DNA of 64,000 bases from Carposina sasakii (GCA_014607495.2 CP053155.1:124001-188000); one strand, 5' to 3'. Counted from the first letter of the stretch, positions 30,327 through 40,884 are shown. Numbers and translations: made by a program. Notes: generated by a model from the letters alone, not told the origin.

Positions 30327-31496
30327 ATGAATAGCGAGGAAAATTTTACCACCGAATTTGATAAATATTTCAACGGCGACTTTTACAAAAATCCGACTAC
30401 GACAATGGCAGACTCCACACTGTCTCTCGTAGAGATTCTAGAAGACCCTACATTCATTCTCGAAAACCCTGCAATCATTTTTGATGACTCTACACCGACC
30501 TTAAAAAACTCTTCATATCCTGCACGTATTATCGAAGAACCCGCCGAACAGCCTGCATTAACCACTATCGAAGATTCTGCATTAACCACTATCGAAGATT
30601 TTACATTAACCACTAATGAAGAGCCTGCCTTAACCACTAATGAAGAGCCTGCCTTAACCACTAATGAAGAGCCTGCCTTAACCACTAATGAAGAGCCTGC
30701 CTTAACCACTAATGAAGAACCTGCCTTAACCACTAATGAAGAACCTGCCTTAACCACTAACGAAGAGCCTGCAATAACCACTATCGAAGACTCCGAACCT
30801 ATAACCAAGGACCCGACATCGTCTAACTGTAACTCCCCCAGTTTACATATTATTGAATGTCCCACAGAACTCGAGGATCTCTTTGGTTACGAACGGCTGC
30901 CGGACACATTAAAAATACAACTGGGGCTATTATTTGAAAATATAAAGGAGGAGAAACGTTTACACAACGAAAACCTAGCACGCACCATAACCACTTTCGA
31001 GAAGAGAGCAGAATATCGTAAAGCTGCAACAAATGCTTTAAAAAATACACTGTCAAAGATGAAAGAAAAAATATCCGCCGTCGAGGAGAAATACGAAAGC
31101 GCTCTGAGGAATTGGGAAAAGATGTGTCGATTAGTTACCACATCGTCCGCTATTAGACACATCAGGTGCAAACTGTTCCATATTGTGGAAAAACTAAACA
31201 CAAACTTGTTTGGTTGTAATTTTTCAAGATTCAACACCGTCAATTGTTCTAAGTACATGTCTTTAAACGTGTCCAATTTTATGTCCATCCCTACTGTCGC
31301 CGCCCAATCGATCAGTCGATTTATATCCTGCAAACAGTCCTCTTTATTGTACACAAGCAGACATAACAAATTGTACAAAAATTGCACCTGTTTCCTAAGC
31401 GACGTTTGTAGCTCTAGCGAAGGTGCCATGCGACACATGTCCAACATACGGTACACGAACAACGAAAAACTGTCCCTGTACCTGACTACTGTTTGA
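30327..31496 (+). CDS. repeat plus coiled-coil protein copy 2, fused to antisense p33
   Basis: Residues 1-265 are the homologue of the protein at 7896-9377, with what looks like the original N-terminus (MNSEENFTTEFDKYF), seven or so EPALTTNE repeats, the FGYERLPDTLK block and the start of the coiled coil. At about 31120 the homology stops. The remaining 125 codons are the antisense of the p33 gene and are not expected to be functional. So this is a recombination chimera that happens to stay open. It includes 10 codons (FEKRAEYRKAA region) missing from copy 1. Confidence 0.6.
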   Translation: MNSEENFTTEFDKYFNGDFYKNPTTTMADSTLSLVEILEDPTFILENPAIIFDDSTPTLKNSSYPARIIEEPAEQPALTTIEDSALTTIEDFTLTTNEEPALTTNEEPALTTNEEPALTTNEEPALTTNEEPALTTNEEPALTTNEEPAITTIEDSEPITKDPTSSNCNSPSLHIIECPTELEDLFGYERLPDTLKIQLGLLFENIKEEKRLHNENLARTITTFEKRAEYRKAATNALKNTLSKMKEKISAVEEKYESALRNWEKMCRLVTTSSAIRHIRCKLFHIVEKLNTNLFGCNFSRFNTVNCSKYMSLNVSNFMSIPTVAAQSISRFISCKQSSLLYTSRHNKLYKNCTCFLSDVCSSSEGAMRHMSNIRYTNNEKLSLYLTTV

Positions 31497-31510
31497 GTTT
31501 CGACTAACAT
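31124..31510 (-). pseudogene. p33: P33 sulfhydryl oxidase, N-terminal half
   Basis: From ATG 31510, about 128 residues match the start of baculovirus P33, the core FAD-linked thiol oxidase that forms disulfides in viral envelope proteins (VRYRDSFSLFVYRMLD, FTYT/FSFSTIWNSLH-type block). The gene is truncated at the junction with the coiled-coil gene near 31121, before the catalytic CxxC expected further on, so no enzyme could be made. It is divergent from p18, the standard neighbour of p33. Confidence 0.72.
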
Positions 31511-31526
31511 TTTCTTATTTTAAGTC

Positions 31527-32009
31527 ATGGCAACAACCATCAATTTGTTTACATACAAACCGCCACCGAGCACATTACTCGACGACAATATAGACAAAGA
31601 AGGATTTTTTATACAAGGTGTCTTGGAGGTTCTACAAGACGAGTCAAAAAGTAAACAAGCGTGTCTATTGGAGCTCAAACGTGAGCAGTGTATATTGCTG
31701 AGAAAAATTAAGCACGATCTCCTCAACAGTTGTGAGGGTAATTATTCCCAAAATCACGTTTTATTGGACTCTCTCTATCTATACAAATTGTACCATGAAG
31801 AGTTTTTCGACGAACAGTCCGCCTTCGAGGTGGACCTAATACAAACCTGCCACGAAACTGTATGCCTAATATTTGAGCTGTTTAGCTGTGCTGCCAACAT
31901 CGTGGTGTTTATTCACGCCGCGGTCAATCGGAACGACGCTTTGGTGGCATTATTAACCGAACTGGAGAATCAAGAGTTGATTACACTAATAAAAACTGTA
32001 AACCTTTAG
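31527..32009 (+). CDS. p18: P18 core protein (left arm)
   Basis: 160 aa from the ATG at 31527, with a TTAAG late motif 4 bp upstream. Length, the start segment FTYKPPPSTLLDD and the position beside p33 fit the baculovirus P18 (Ac93) core protein, which is needed for nucleocapsid egress and ODV envelopment. Mostly helical, no membrane segment. The frame is intact and identical at protein level to the right-arm copy (63426-63908). The stop overlaps the end of the convergent PIF-type gene by 4 bp. Confidence 0.72.
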   Translation: MATTINLFTYKPPPSTLLDDNIDKEGFFIQGVLEVLQDESKSKQACLLELKREQCILLRKIKHDLLNSCEGNYSQNHVLLDSLYLYKLYHEEFFDEQSAFEVDLIQTCHETVCLIFELFSCAANIVVFIHAAVNRNDALVALLTELENQELITLIKTVNL

Positions 32010-32665
32010 TGATAGTAGTAGTGGTAAAAAGAGGAGCTGTTGATGTCGGCGATAACACCGTGCGGTTTGCAGCCCACCGGAAAGGTGCAATCGTCGTAAA
32101 TGTTCAGCTGAGTGACGAGTCCCGGCGTGTCGCAGTGACAAATTAGGGCATAATTTTCACTGTCCACCCGCCGCAACATCCAGGTACCCGTGTTGGGATT
32201 ACAACTCCTCGCGCTTCTGTTATCTAGCGCCAAACAAAACTTTTGACCCGGTTCGATAAGCAATTGCCGGTCTTCGCTTATCTCCAAGATAACCCTATCG
32301 TGAAACTCTTGACATTTAGCGAGATCGCTGTCAATCTCCCGGCACGTTTGACCCCGCTTCAAATTATCTATGTATTTTTTGTAACGTTTTTTCGCCTTTT
32401 TAATGTGCACTCTGTGTCTGCTACCCGCTAGAATTTTCAACAAATCAAACAAATTATCCGCGTCCCACTCGTGAGCACCCAGTATAATTAATCTTTCCAA
32501 CAAATTACTATTAATTTCCTCCTTTTTGTCGTCGTCGTCGTCGTCGTAATCGTCGTTGTTATTGTTTCTGTCGTTATACCCATATTTTTGATTGCTCCAT
32601 GTATTGTAATTGTATGTGTGTGTTATCTCTTTCTTATCGTTATTGATTTTCAAACTACTAATCAA
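32006..32665 (-). pseudogene. PIF-1/PIF-2-type cysteine-rich fragment, 5' truncated (left arm)
   Basis: A 219-codon frame with no ATG near its start. It begins in an Asn/Asp-rich stretch (a run of six Asp) and then has a helical basic part and a C-terminal Cys-rich part: SCNPNTGTW, ICHCDTPGLV, CTFPVGC. The spacing of these cysteines with PG and VGC resembles extracellular segments of per os infectivity factors such as PIF-1 or PIF-2, but the frame is under half their length. Its 5' end is fused to truncated odv-e25 about 45 bp away, so it lost its start by recombination. Family call uncertain. Confidence 0.4.
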
Positions 32666-32708
32666 TAAATGTTCTGTTGTCTTATCGCTGCTGTGTTTTT
32701 TTAACGAG

Positions 32709-33290
32709 CCACTCTTTGAGCACTAGTTGTGCGCTAGAATTATTTACAAGCACACAAATTGGATAGCTGACGTCTCGCAGTAACTCGGGTAGTGTGCTAT
32801 TACTTGCATCTATGAGAGCGTACACCATTTTATTGCAATCGTAGCGCACCATGAGATTGTTGCTGTCTATTTCGGTGAAATCGACACCCTAAAACACTAT
32901 AAAAAGATTTTTGAATTGTTTTATCGCAAAATTATTGGTGCTTCGATGATACACGTTGGTTCCGCTGAGGGGATTGTTGAGAACGCCCATGAAGACGGTA
33001 TTTGCAATCCCCTCAGATCGATCTCCCTGTTCTACGATTTGGTCGTAATTAACGGGCGCCTCCGTCACTAGAACTTTACTAAAATTGGTGTCACCGTGTG
33101 AAATGCGAACATTTTTTATTTTGGTGTTATTTAGACTTATATTGGCGCGTCCCTCTGGAGTAAATTGAATTGAGTCGCCGCTGGATTGACCCGAACTTTC
33201 GTTAAGTGAATTGGCGTTCAGTTTCTCGTTTACCCATAGCAAATAAAGCACCGCGCCAATAACCAACAGTAGCACAATAGTTCCCAACAT
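32709..33290 (-). pseudogene. odv-e25: odv-e25 copy 2 (left arm), stop and truncated 3' end
   Basis: ATG at 33290. Compared with the intact copy at 18066 it has a 4-codon insertion (SEGI, near 33008) created by a short duplication, an in-frame TAG at 32889-32891 where the intact copy has a Lys codon, and loss of the last 20 or so codons at 32709, where the sequence jumps to the PIF-type fragment. Confidence 0.85.
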
Positions 33291-33359
33291 GATTTGTCTT
33301 ATAGAGTGTATTACAAATTTGAAAATTCTTACACTATACAATTTTAAGAAATTTACAAC

Positions 33360-33480
33360 CCCGAGTCCAACTTAATCTCAGAATTTTGAGCGGAAAATAA
33401 TTTTACAAATTAACTAGGACTCGAGGCAGAAATTTAACCAGTGTTTTCTCTTGAAAAATTTACTGAGTGTCGAGGCACTC
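33360..33480. repeat. diverged hr-like palindrome (left arm)
   Basis: A degenerate relative of the main hr palindrome: GAGTCCAACTTAATCTCAGA, TTTTGAGCGGAAAATAAT, GGACTCGAG, ending in ACTGAGTGTCGAGGCACTCG. Many substitutions relative to the arrays, and the SalI satellite is absent. Confidence 0.7.
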
Positions 33481-33496
33481 GTTTGGTCGACCGACT

Positions 33497-33736
33497 CTAT
33501 TCATTTTCCCTGACAAAGTTTTCGTAGGCGCTTTTTGTGTTGTCCAACAACGGCTTTACTATCTCAAAAACCCTGTCTTTTGTATTTTTCGACATCAATT
33601 CGGCACACCGCGCCATTAGTGTGTCTATGAAGCATTTTTCAGCCTCTGAAATTCCATTTTTATTTTTTATATCTACATGTACATCGTGCAATCTGTTCCA
33701 TTCCACTTGTTCTTCATAGTTTAAAATGTTTTCCAT
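33497..33736 (-). CDS. small 79-aa helical protein (left arm)
   Basis: ATG at 33736. Acidic and helical, no family recognised. Conserved without change in three copies (here, 60845 and 61705), and its 5' end overlaps the divergent 72-aa ORF by 11 bp. Repeated retention of an open frame supports coding. Confidence 0.55.
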   Translation of the reverse strand: MENILNYEEQVEWNRLHDVHVDIKNKNGISEAEKCFIDTLMARCAELMSKNTKDRVFEIVKPLLDNTKSAYENFVRENE

Positions 33737-33944
33737 ATTTTTTGACGATAGTTTCGTTTATATCAACTGGTACGATATCTTGCAACAGATGATTTTATGT
33801 AATTTTGAAAGCGTCGATAAAAAAATGCTACTGTGCGACAGGTTAAAAATTGTGGCGACCAATGAACGTCGCCACAATTCTAACTCGATCCGATGTATTT
33901 CGGTATGTACCGAAACCTGGGTTTATACGGAACGGGTAGTGTAG
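33726..33944 (+). CDS. small 72-aa ORF divergent from the 79-aa gene
   Basis: ATG at 33726. The N-terminal half looks protein-like (MFSIFFDDSFVYINWYDILQ), while the C-terminal part runs through a hairpin (33848-33879) and varies between arms. It may be the truncated start of a larger viral gene. No family recognised. Confidence 0.35.
   Translation: MFSIFFDDSFVYINWYDILQQMILCNFESVDKKMLLCDRLKIVATNERRHNSNSIRCISVCTETWVYTERVV
33848..33879. repeat. perfect 12-bp stem, 8-base loop hairpin
   Basis: AATTGTGGCGAC and GTCGCCACAATT flank CAATGAAC. The right-arm counterpart keeps the inner stem but has lost an outer pair. It may mark a recombination scar or a terminator-like structure. Confidence 0.7.
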
Positions 33945-34005
33945 TATCGCTGGGAAAATATGTAAATAAATTGTACAACATAAGTTGAGTAATAAACCAA
34001 ATAAT

Positions 34006-34296
34006 TTATTTGCCTTTTTTAATAATCGTACAGAAACCTTCTTCTGTGCAAATGCATATCCAATCGTCGCCGCCGCGTAATCTCAGCACCAGGTGCAGAG
34101 TGCTTTCCTTTTGAATGTTGTAGTCCTCCAGGCGGTGTTCGTCCTCAAGTTGTTTTCCGGCAAAAATCAACCGCTGTTGATTCGGCGGCACACCCTCCTT
34201 ATCGGCGATTTTTTGCTTAACAGTCGCCACGGTGTCGCCGCTCTCCACGTCCAGCGTGACCGTCTTACCCGTTAGTGTCTTTACAAAGATTTGCAT
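34006..34296 (-). CDS. v-ubi: viral ubiquitin (left arm, intact)
   Basis: 96 aa. Residues 1-76 are ubiquitin ([12 protein letters not shown] start, [20 protein letters not shown] centre, ending LVLRLRGG), followed by a 20-residue extension with three cysteines. Baculoviruses encode a variant ubiquitin in virions that may limit degradation of short-lived proteins. Substitutions from host ubiquitin ([11 protein letters not shown]..., NQQ) fit the viral type. It is divergent from the 39K-like gene across 90 bp. Confidence 0.93.
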   Translation of the reverse strand: MQIFVKTLTGKTVTLDVESGDTVATVKQKIADKEGVPPNQQRLIFAGKQLEDEHRLEDYNIQKESTLHLVLRLRGGDDWICICTEEGFCTIIKKGK

Positions 34297-34386
34297 GATC
34301 TGAGCGCGTATCTAGAATGACGCTGAATCGTTAATGTTGGTATACTTATAGAGACACTTTACACATTATTAAGGTCTACCCACGTC

Positions 34387-35133
34387 ATGACTTCTCCGGG
34401 AACGTCTTTAGATAGTAGCAGTGATGCTGTTATTAACGAGGGAAGCGCCGATGGACAAAGAAAAATCAACGTGTTCATCAGTGACAATTTCATATATTTT
34501 CCCTACAAACACATGAGCGAAACCATTGTCGGGGAGAAGGCGAACGTCAATCGAATCACCGTCTTCGTGCCGACATTTGAGGATGAAAAGGCTATTTCTA
34601 AACAAATCATTGCCAGGGAAACCGGTTATAGTCGTATAGAGGTCATCAAATATGTTTCTCATTTTCAAGAGGCGATCGAAATAGAAACGGGTGTGGTGGT
34701 CTATTGGAATGTCATTATACCGATCAAAACGACCGGCGTCGGAACCACACTGGTGTACAGCGTGGTGCTCAGCGACAATGTATATCCGTTTCAAAACATT
34801 TTCTTCACGGCGCCGTTAAATCTCAAGTGTCCGCTTCAGGCGGATTACAGCAGCGCCATGGTGTGTCTCAAGGGCGAATTGGCGGGCGATACGGAGGAAT
34901 TGAAAAAGGCCGCCAACCTTCAAACCAAAGAGTTTTTAGTTCATTTCGAAAAACACACCCCCATGGGTATCAAAATATTGAACACTAAGCGGTTTTTGAT
35001 CGCAATCAGCAAACGAGAAATTCCCGTCAAAGTGTGCATCTATCTGACACACGAAGAGCTCGGCCTTGAAACCAGTCGCCCTCATGAACTCCAACAATTC
35101 CATAATGTCCGAGTTGATGAATTACAATTATGA
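34387..35133 (+). CDS. 248-aa protein, candidate 39K/PP31-like (left arm)
   Basis: The ATG at 34387 opens an intact 248-codon frame: an acidic Ser-rich N-terminus (1-25), then a beta-rich region (INVFISDNFIYFPYK, VVVYWNVIIPI, TLVYSVVLSDN) and a basic C-terminal half. Size and divergent placement next to viral ubiquitin match the position of 39K/PP31, a DNA-binding late-expression factor, in several baculoviruses, but the Lys/Ser-rich tail of that protein is not evident. The 3' end overlaps the pk-1 start region. Confidence 0.5.
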   Translation: MTSPGTSLDSSSDAVINEGSADGQRKINVFISDNFIYFPYKHMSETIVGEKANVNRITVFVPTFEDEKAISKQIIARETGYSRIEVIKYVSHFQEAIEIETGVVVYWNVIIPIKTTGVGTTLVYSVVLSDNVYPFQNIFFTAPLNLKCPLQADYSSAMVCLKGELAGDTEELKKAANLQTKEFLVHFEKHTPMGIKILNTKRFLIAISKREIPVKVCIYLTHEELGLETSRPHELQQFHNVRVDELQL

Positions 35134-35863
35134 AGTGGTAAAAAAATTGTCCCAAAATGACGAAAAGTCTTACAGTAACATATATATATGCAAGAAAAAG
35201 AACGGGGGCGACCAGAGACGGTACATTTGTAAAACCGTGAAACGAAGCGGTTTCAATTCGCTGGAATTTGATGTACACATTTTGATGAAATCCAATCCCC
35301 ACTTTATAAAATTAAACCATTTTATTTACAACACCGAAGGAGACGTTATACTGATCATGGAATACATCAGCGACGGCGATCTTTTTGATTTCATCAAAAG
35401 GGGTGATCAGCGTCTGAGCGAACCGGCGTGTCGCAAACTGCTCATCACTTTGGTGACGGCGTTAAACGATTTGCACACCCAAAACATCATTCACAACGAC
35501 ATCAAACTGGAGAACTTGCTGTATGATCGAAAAAAAAAACGCCTGTATATTTGCGATTATGGATTGTCACGAATTGTGGGCACGCGATCGTGCCACGACG
35601 GAACCACGCTGTATTTTTCCCCCGAAAAAATTAAATACGAACCGTACCAACCGTCGTTCGATTGGTGGGCGGTGGGAGTCGTGGCCTACGAAATATTGTC
35701 GGGAGAGTACCCGTACGAGATAAACGACGAGAGCGAAGAGATCATCGACTCTATTGCAACCGAGGACATGCTGAAATTTTATACAAAACCGCCACCAACC
35801 ATCAGAGGGACCATTAATGGCAAACTCAAGAACCATGCTGCGATTGCACAGAGGTTTAGGTAA
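35084..35863 (+). CDS. pk-1: protein kinase 1 (left arm, intact frame)
   Basis: Ser/Thr kinase, about 259 aa from ATG 35084 (a second ATG at 35105 is also possible). Visible motifs: the ATP-binding Lys in YICKTVKR, catalytic loop HNDIKLENL (HRD changed to HND), metal-binding DYG (for DFG), SPE (for APE) and FDWWAVGVVAYE of subdomain IX. The glycine loop is degenerate. Baculovirus PK-1 acts in very late gene expression and phosphorylates viral basic protein. The frame ends at QRFR 35863, just before the hr array, so the extreme C-terminus may be clipped, but length is near normal. Confidence 0.82.
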   Translation: MNSNNSIMSELMNYNYEVVKKLSQNDEKSYSNIYICKKKNGGDQRRYICKTVKRSGFNSLEFDVHILMKSNPHFIKLNHFIYNTEGDVILIMEYISDGDLFDFIKRGDQRLSEPACRKLLITLVTALNDLHTQNIIHNDIKLENLLYDRKKKRLYICDYGLSRIVGTRSCHDGTTLYFSPEKIKYEPYQPSFDWWAVGVVAYEILSGEYPYEINDESEEIIDSIATEDMLKFYTKPPPTIRGTINGKLKNHAAIAQRFR

Positions 35864-35922
35864 AATCATGAACGTATAAAGAACAACGGACGTAATGCTG
35901 TCACTGCACAGATTGAAGCCAT

Positions 35923-37084
35923 TCGTCGACACAAAAGTAGTGGATTTCGTCGACACACGAGTCTGAACTATTTTAGAATTCTGAGCGAAAAATAATTTCA
36001 CAAATTTACTCGGACTCGAGTCAGGGATTTGAGTAGTGTCATTTCTTGTAAAATCTACTGAGTGTCGACAAATTGAGTGGTTTTCGTCGTCGACCCAAAA
36101 GTAGTGTTTTTCGTCGACCCATTCGTCGACCCATTCGTCGACACAAAAGTAGTGGATTTCGTCGACCCATTCGTCGACACAAAAGTAGTGGATTTCGTCG
36201 ACCCATTCGTCGACACATTCGTCGACACAAAAGTAGTGGATTTCGTCGACCCATTCGTCGACACAAAAGTAGTGGATTTCGTCGACCCATTCGTTGACAC
36301 GAAAGTAGTGGATTTCGTCGACACACGAGTCTGAATTATTTTAGAATTCTGAGCGAAAAATAATTTCACAAATTTACTCGGACTCGAGTCAGGGATTTGA
36401 GTAGTGTCATTTCTTGTAAAATCTACTGAGTGTCGACAAATTGAGTGGTTTTCGTCGTCGACACAAAAGTAGTGGTTTTCGTCGACCCATTTTTCGTCGA
36501 CACGAAAGTAGTGGATTTCGTCGACCCATTCGTCGACACAAAAGTAGTGGATTTCGTCGACCCATTTTTCGTCGACACAAAAGTAGTGGATTTCGTCGAC
36601 ACACGAGTCTGAATTATTTTAGAATTCTGAGCGAAAAATAATTTCACAAATTTACTCGGACTCGAGTCAGGGATTTGAGCAGTGTCATTTCTTGTAAAAT
36701 CTACTGAGTGTCGACAAATTGAGTGGTTTTCGCCGTCGACCCAAAAGTCAATGCGCGTACAATTTACTGAGTGTCGACAAATTGAGTGGTTTTCGTCGTC
36801 GACACGAAAGTAGTATTTTTCGTCGACACGAAAGTAGTGTTTTTTTTTGTCGACACAAAAATAGTGTTTTTCGTCGTCGACACAGTAGTGGTTTTTGTTA
36901 GTCTATGCAAAAGTTGCAATTTACTGAGTGTCGACTAATTGAGTGGTTTTCGTTGTCGACCAAAAAGTAGTGAATTTCGTCGACCATTTTTCGTCGACAC
37001 ACGAGTCTGAATTATTTTAGAATTTAGAGCGAAAAATAATTTCACAAATTTACTCGGACTCGAGTCAGGGATTTGAGTAGTGTC
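35923..37084. repeat. hr array between pk-1 and p74 (left arm)
   Basis: Four to five composite units. Each has one AGAATTCT palindrome block (about 130 bp through to ACTGAGTGTCGAC) and a variable number of 36-bp satellite units (GTCGACGAAATCCACTACTT... on the minus strand). Because 36 is a multiple of 3, long spurious frames occur on both strands; none is a gene. A variant block at 36740-36990 contains shortened units. Confidence 0.92.
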
Positions 37085-37159
37085 GTGACTGCAGAAATGA
37101 CGCTGTTGGTGTTGGACCGGGCTACAACCACCATACTTATTTTATTATATTAGTATTAT

Positions 37160-38317
37160 TTATTTAATTTGATGTTTTACTAGTTTTGTATAATATTGTA
37201 ATGACGGTAAAAACAGTAGAAGACAAGACAAAACCACCAGAAGCGCAAACAAAATTTCCAAGTGAATTTTGCTTTTAAAAGTCAGTCTTCGATGGTGTTT
37301 CAGATAGTACAAAAATCCGCTGATGGACGCCAAGAAACCCACGCCTATAAATATGTTATTCAAGGGACTCGGTTTGACCACTAGTTCGTTGTGACGCGCA
37401 CAAAACCATTTAAAATAGAGCCAAGTGTCGTTGGCCGCCAACCCGGCGCCCACCAGCTGTTCCTCGTCCACGTCGCTCACCTCGTCGCCCACCGTTAGGT
37501 CCACGATCTGCCCGTTGCTGTTTACGTCCAGGGCGGCCATATAATCCACCAAATGAAGCATAGACTCTGTGAAATAGTCCTCTTCGTCGTCCACCACCAG
37601 ATTGGAAAAGTGTTTGGGCGCGAACTCAATCAAATCGCGCGAGGGCGCATCGAGAGACTCGTAGTAGGCCGACAAAAACGCGGTGGAGAGGTCGTCTAGG
37701 TATCCGCGAGGGAACATATTGTTGTAACCGAACGGGTCCCACACCATTAGCACCAAGTCGGCGATGGTCAAGAACGTCAACGCTATATTCACCAGCGAGG
37801 CGGCAGCTTTCACCGTTCTGACGGTGGCCTTCGCGAGGGTGGTCACCGTGGCTATGAGAGTGCGATTGAGCGCGTGGATGGCGGCCGCCTTGTAAGTTTC
37901 TCCCAGTAGAGCGACGGTCATCCGTCTCGTTTGCATGAGAAGCATTCTGCGCAAAGACGGAATCAACACTTTGTTTATTTGTTTCAACATTGTGGTAAGG
38001 GTGGATTCTAGCACGTTAAAACCCAGATCGGCGAGGATGCCCATTATGAACGCGTGATCTTCGAGAAAGTCCATAATAATGTTTTCGAGTTGGTTTTCGT
38101 CGTAACCTTTGGGGGTTTTTAACGCGCCAAGGGTAGGATGATAATTTTCAACCACCGGTTTTTCTCTCGCAAACCTCGCCAACGTTTGCACCCTTCGTTC
38201 CAACAATTCTTCCACCAAACCCCTAGCTCTAACAGTCGCAGTTCGTTGACTACTACTACTACTAGGATTAATAAAACTGAATCCTTCGTTGGCCGTATAC
38301 CGCAACACCTTCTTCAT
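37160..38317 (-). pseudogene. p74: P74 (PIF-0), C-terminal part only (left arm)
   Basis: The frame gives 385 aa from ATG 38317, against about 650 for P74, an ODV envelope protein required for midgut binding. Residues from about 90 on carry the conserved P74 C-terminal domain (DLVLMVWDPFGYNN, AYYESLDAPSRDLIEF, YFKWFCARHNE), with two membrane helices near the end (residues about 325-345 and 350-372). The roughly 270-residue N-terminal domain is missing and replaced by about 70 residues of unrelated Ser/Arg-rich sequence. The frame itself is intact, flanked on both sides by hrs. Confidence 0.82.
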
Positions 38318-38446
38318 GCTCACTTCAGTTCTGAAAGTGTATATGTGTATATGAGGTACAGTGAGGCATCATAGTGTATACGTAAGATGTAAGATGGGGT
38401 CGAGCGTTAAATGTTTACAATAAAAACAACTTTTGATTTTATGGTG

Positions 38447-39782
38447 ACCCATTTTTCGTCGACACGAAAGTAGTGGATTTCGTCGACCCATTCGTCAACA
38501 CAAAAGTAGTGGATTTCGTCGACCCATTCGTCGACACAAAAGTAGTGGATTTCGTCGACCCATTCGTCGACACAAAAGTAGTGGATTTCGTCGACCCATT
38601 CGTCGACACAAAAGTAGTGGATTTCGTCGACCCATTCGTCGACACAAAAGTAGTGGCTTTCGTCGACCCATTCGTCGACACGAAAGTAGTGGATTTCGTC
38701 GACCCATTTTTCGTCGACACAAAAGTAGTGGATTTCGTCGACACACGAGTCTGAATTATTTTAGAATTCTGAGCGAAAAATAATTTCACAAATTTACTCG
38801 GACTCGAGTCAGGGATTTGAGTAGTGTCATTTCTTGTAAAATCTACTGAGTGTCGACAAATTGAGTGGTTTTCGTCGTCGACACAAAAGTAGTGGTTTTC
38901 GTCGACCCATTTTTCGTCGACACGAAAGTAGTGGATTTCGTCGACCCATTCGTCGACACAAAAGTAGTGGATTTCGTCGACCCATTCGTCAACACAAAAG
39001 TAGTGGATTTCGTCGACCCATTCGTCGACACAAAAGTAGTGGATTTCGTCGACCCATTCGTCGACACAAAAGTAGTGGATTTCGTCGACCCATTCGTCGA
39101 CACGAAAGTAGTGGATTTCGTCGACCCATTTTTCGTCGACACAAAAGTAGTGGATTTCGTCGACACACGAGTCTGAATTATTTTAGAATTCTGAGCGAAA
39201 AATAATTTCACAAATTTACTCGGACTCGAGTCAGGGATTTGAGTAGTGTCATTTCTTGTAAAATCTACTGAGTGTCGACAAATTGAGTGGTTTTCGTCGT
39301 CGACACAAAACTAGTGGTTTTCGTCGACCCATTTTTCGTCGACACAAAAGTAGTGGATTTCATCGACCCATTCGTCGACACAAAAGTAGTGGATTTCGTC
39401 GACACACGAGTCTGAATTATTTTAGAATTCTGAGCGAAAAATAATTTCACAAATTTACTCGGACTCGAGTCAGGGATTTGAGCAGTGTCATTTCTTGTAA
39501 AATCTACTGAGTGTCGACAAATTGAGTGGTTTTCGTCGTCGACACAAAAGTAGTGGTTTTCGTCGACCCATTCGTAGACCCATTTTTCGTCGACCCATTT
39601 TTTGTCGACCCATTTTTTGTCGACACAAAAGTAGTGGATTTCGTCGACACAAAAGTAGTGGATTTCGTCGACACCCGAGTCTGAATTATTTTAGAATTCT
39701 GAGCGAAAAATAATTTCACAAATTTCCTCGGACTCGAGTCGTGGATTTGAGTAGTGTCATTTCTTGTAAAATTTACTGAGTT
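38447..39782. repeat. hr array between p74 and the 161-aa gene (left arm)
   Basis: Four palindrome blocks with 2-8 satellite units each. It shows the same modules as the other arrays; the last palindrome (39670-39780) is slightly divergent and ends against unique sequence. No gene inside. Confidence 0.92.
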
Positions 39783-40354
39783 TTTAAAAGACATTCTTCG
39801 TTTGACTTTTTCGTGGTACAAAAGTTGTTGAGTACTTTTTACCAAGAGCACACCCGTGGTATCGCCATATAAAATGATTGATGTTTCCCGTTAGTTCTTC
39901 ATCATCAAATTCTCAGTATCACTAATCGGTTAATGATATTTCCTTCAACCTTTCTTTGTGACACTAATCAGTCACTAGGTTTGGTTTTATTACAACCTTT
40001 AGTTTATCAGTCAATAAATTACACCCTTATCAGTATAACTTTTCTTTGTACCACCAAGCACGAATCGGTTACTGGGTTTTATTACAGCCTTTACTTTTAT
40101 CAATAGTTATCATCAGTCAATAAATTATACCCCTATTAACTTTATCAAAAGCAGTTATCAGTCAATAAATTATACCCCTATTAATTTTATCAAAAGCAGT
40201 TAACAGTCAATAAATTATCTATCCCAACGTTATATTTCTAGACCACCACACTGGTATATATTGACCACCACACTAGTTATACTCTAGAGCACTACAACCA
40301 CCGATTGACCACCGCACTAGTTATACTTCTAGAGCACTACAACCACCGACAATC
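39783..40354. repeat. AT-rich leader with degenerate direct repeats (left arm)
   Basis: Repeats of a CAGTCAATAAATTATACCCC-like motif (three to four) and of a CTAGAGCACTACAACCACCG-type motif just upstream of the 161-aa gene. No ORF. The copies differ in number from the mirror region 43830-44385. Confidence 0.65.
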
Positions 40355-40840
40355 ATGAACTCCAATGTGGTAATATTCGATATTCAGGGTTTTAAAGATA
40401 CAAACAAGGAGTTTATTGTAAAAGAAGCCGCGATAGCCACTGAATTTATTACACAAGTGTTTATGTTTAAACCGCCGTGCTCCTATCACAAGCTATCTGG
40501 CGAGGAAAAGAAGACGGTGCGCTGGCTCGAGACAAATCGTGGTATTCGCTGGAGCGAGGGTCATATTAATTACGCAGACCTAAAGCGCGTCCTCATGCCG
40601 TTCCTACAATATAAAACGGTTCTGGTAAAAGGTGTGGAAAAGGCGGAATGGGTGAAGGAATTGGCACCGTTTTCCATGCCGGAGGATATGGAAACCCAGG
40701 GATGTCCCACTTTGAAGGAATTGAGTGCTCGATACACCAGGGGTTGTGAATTTAATTGTATATCTCATTTGAACCATTGTGCGTTAAAAAATGTATTATG
40801 TTTGAAAAAGTGGTATACTACTGATGTGAATAATAAATAG
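40355..40840 (+). CDS. 161-aa protein, possible exonuclease-like fold (left arm)
   Basis: ATG at 40355. It starts VVIFDIQGFKDTNKEFIVKEAAI, a beta strand with an acidic residue followed by a helix, and continues with a Cys/His-containing C-terminus. The opening resembles DEDD/RNase H-like exonuclease folds and a protein family scattered through insect genomes and mobile DNA, but catalytic residues are not clear. Both arm copies are open and differ by about ten amino acids without stops, which suggests constraint or youth. Function unknown. Confidence 0.62.
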   Translation: MNSNVVIFDIQGFKDTNKEFIVKEAAIATEFITQVFMFKPPCSYHKLSGEEKKTVRWLETNRGIRWSEGHINYADLKRVLMPFLQYKTVLVKGVEKAEWVKELAPFSMPEDMETQGCPTLKELSARYTRGCEFNCISHLNHCALKNVLCLKKWYTTDVNNK

Positions 40841-40884
40841 AACAATGTACAAAATAAAAGACTTCTGATTTACTCAATACACCT

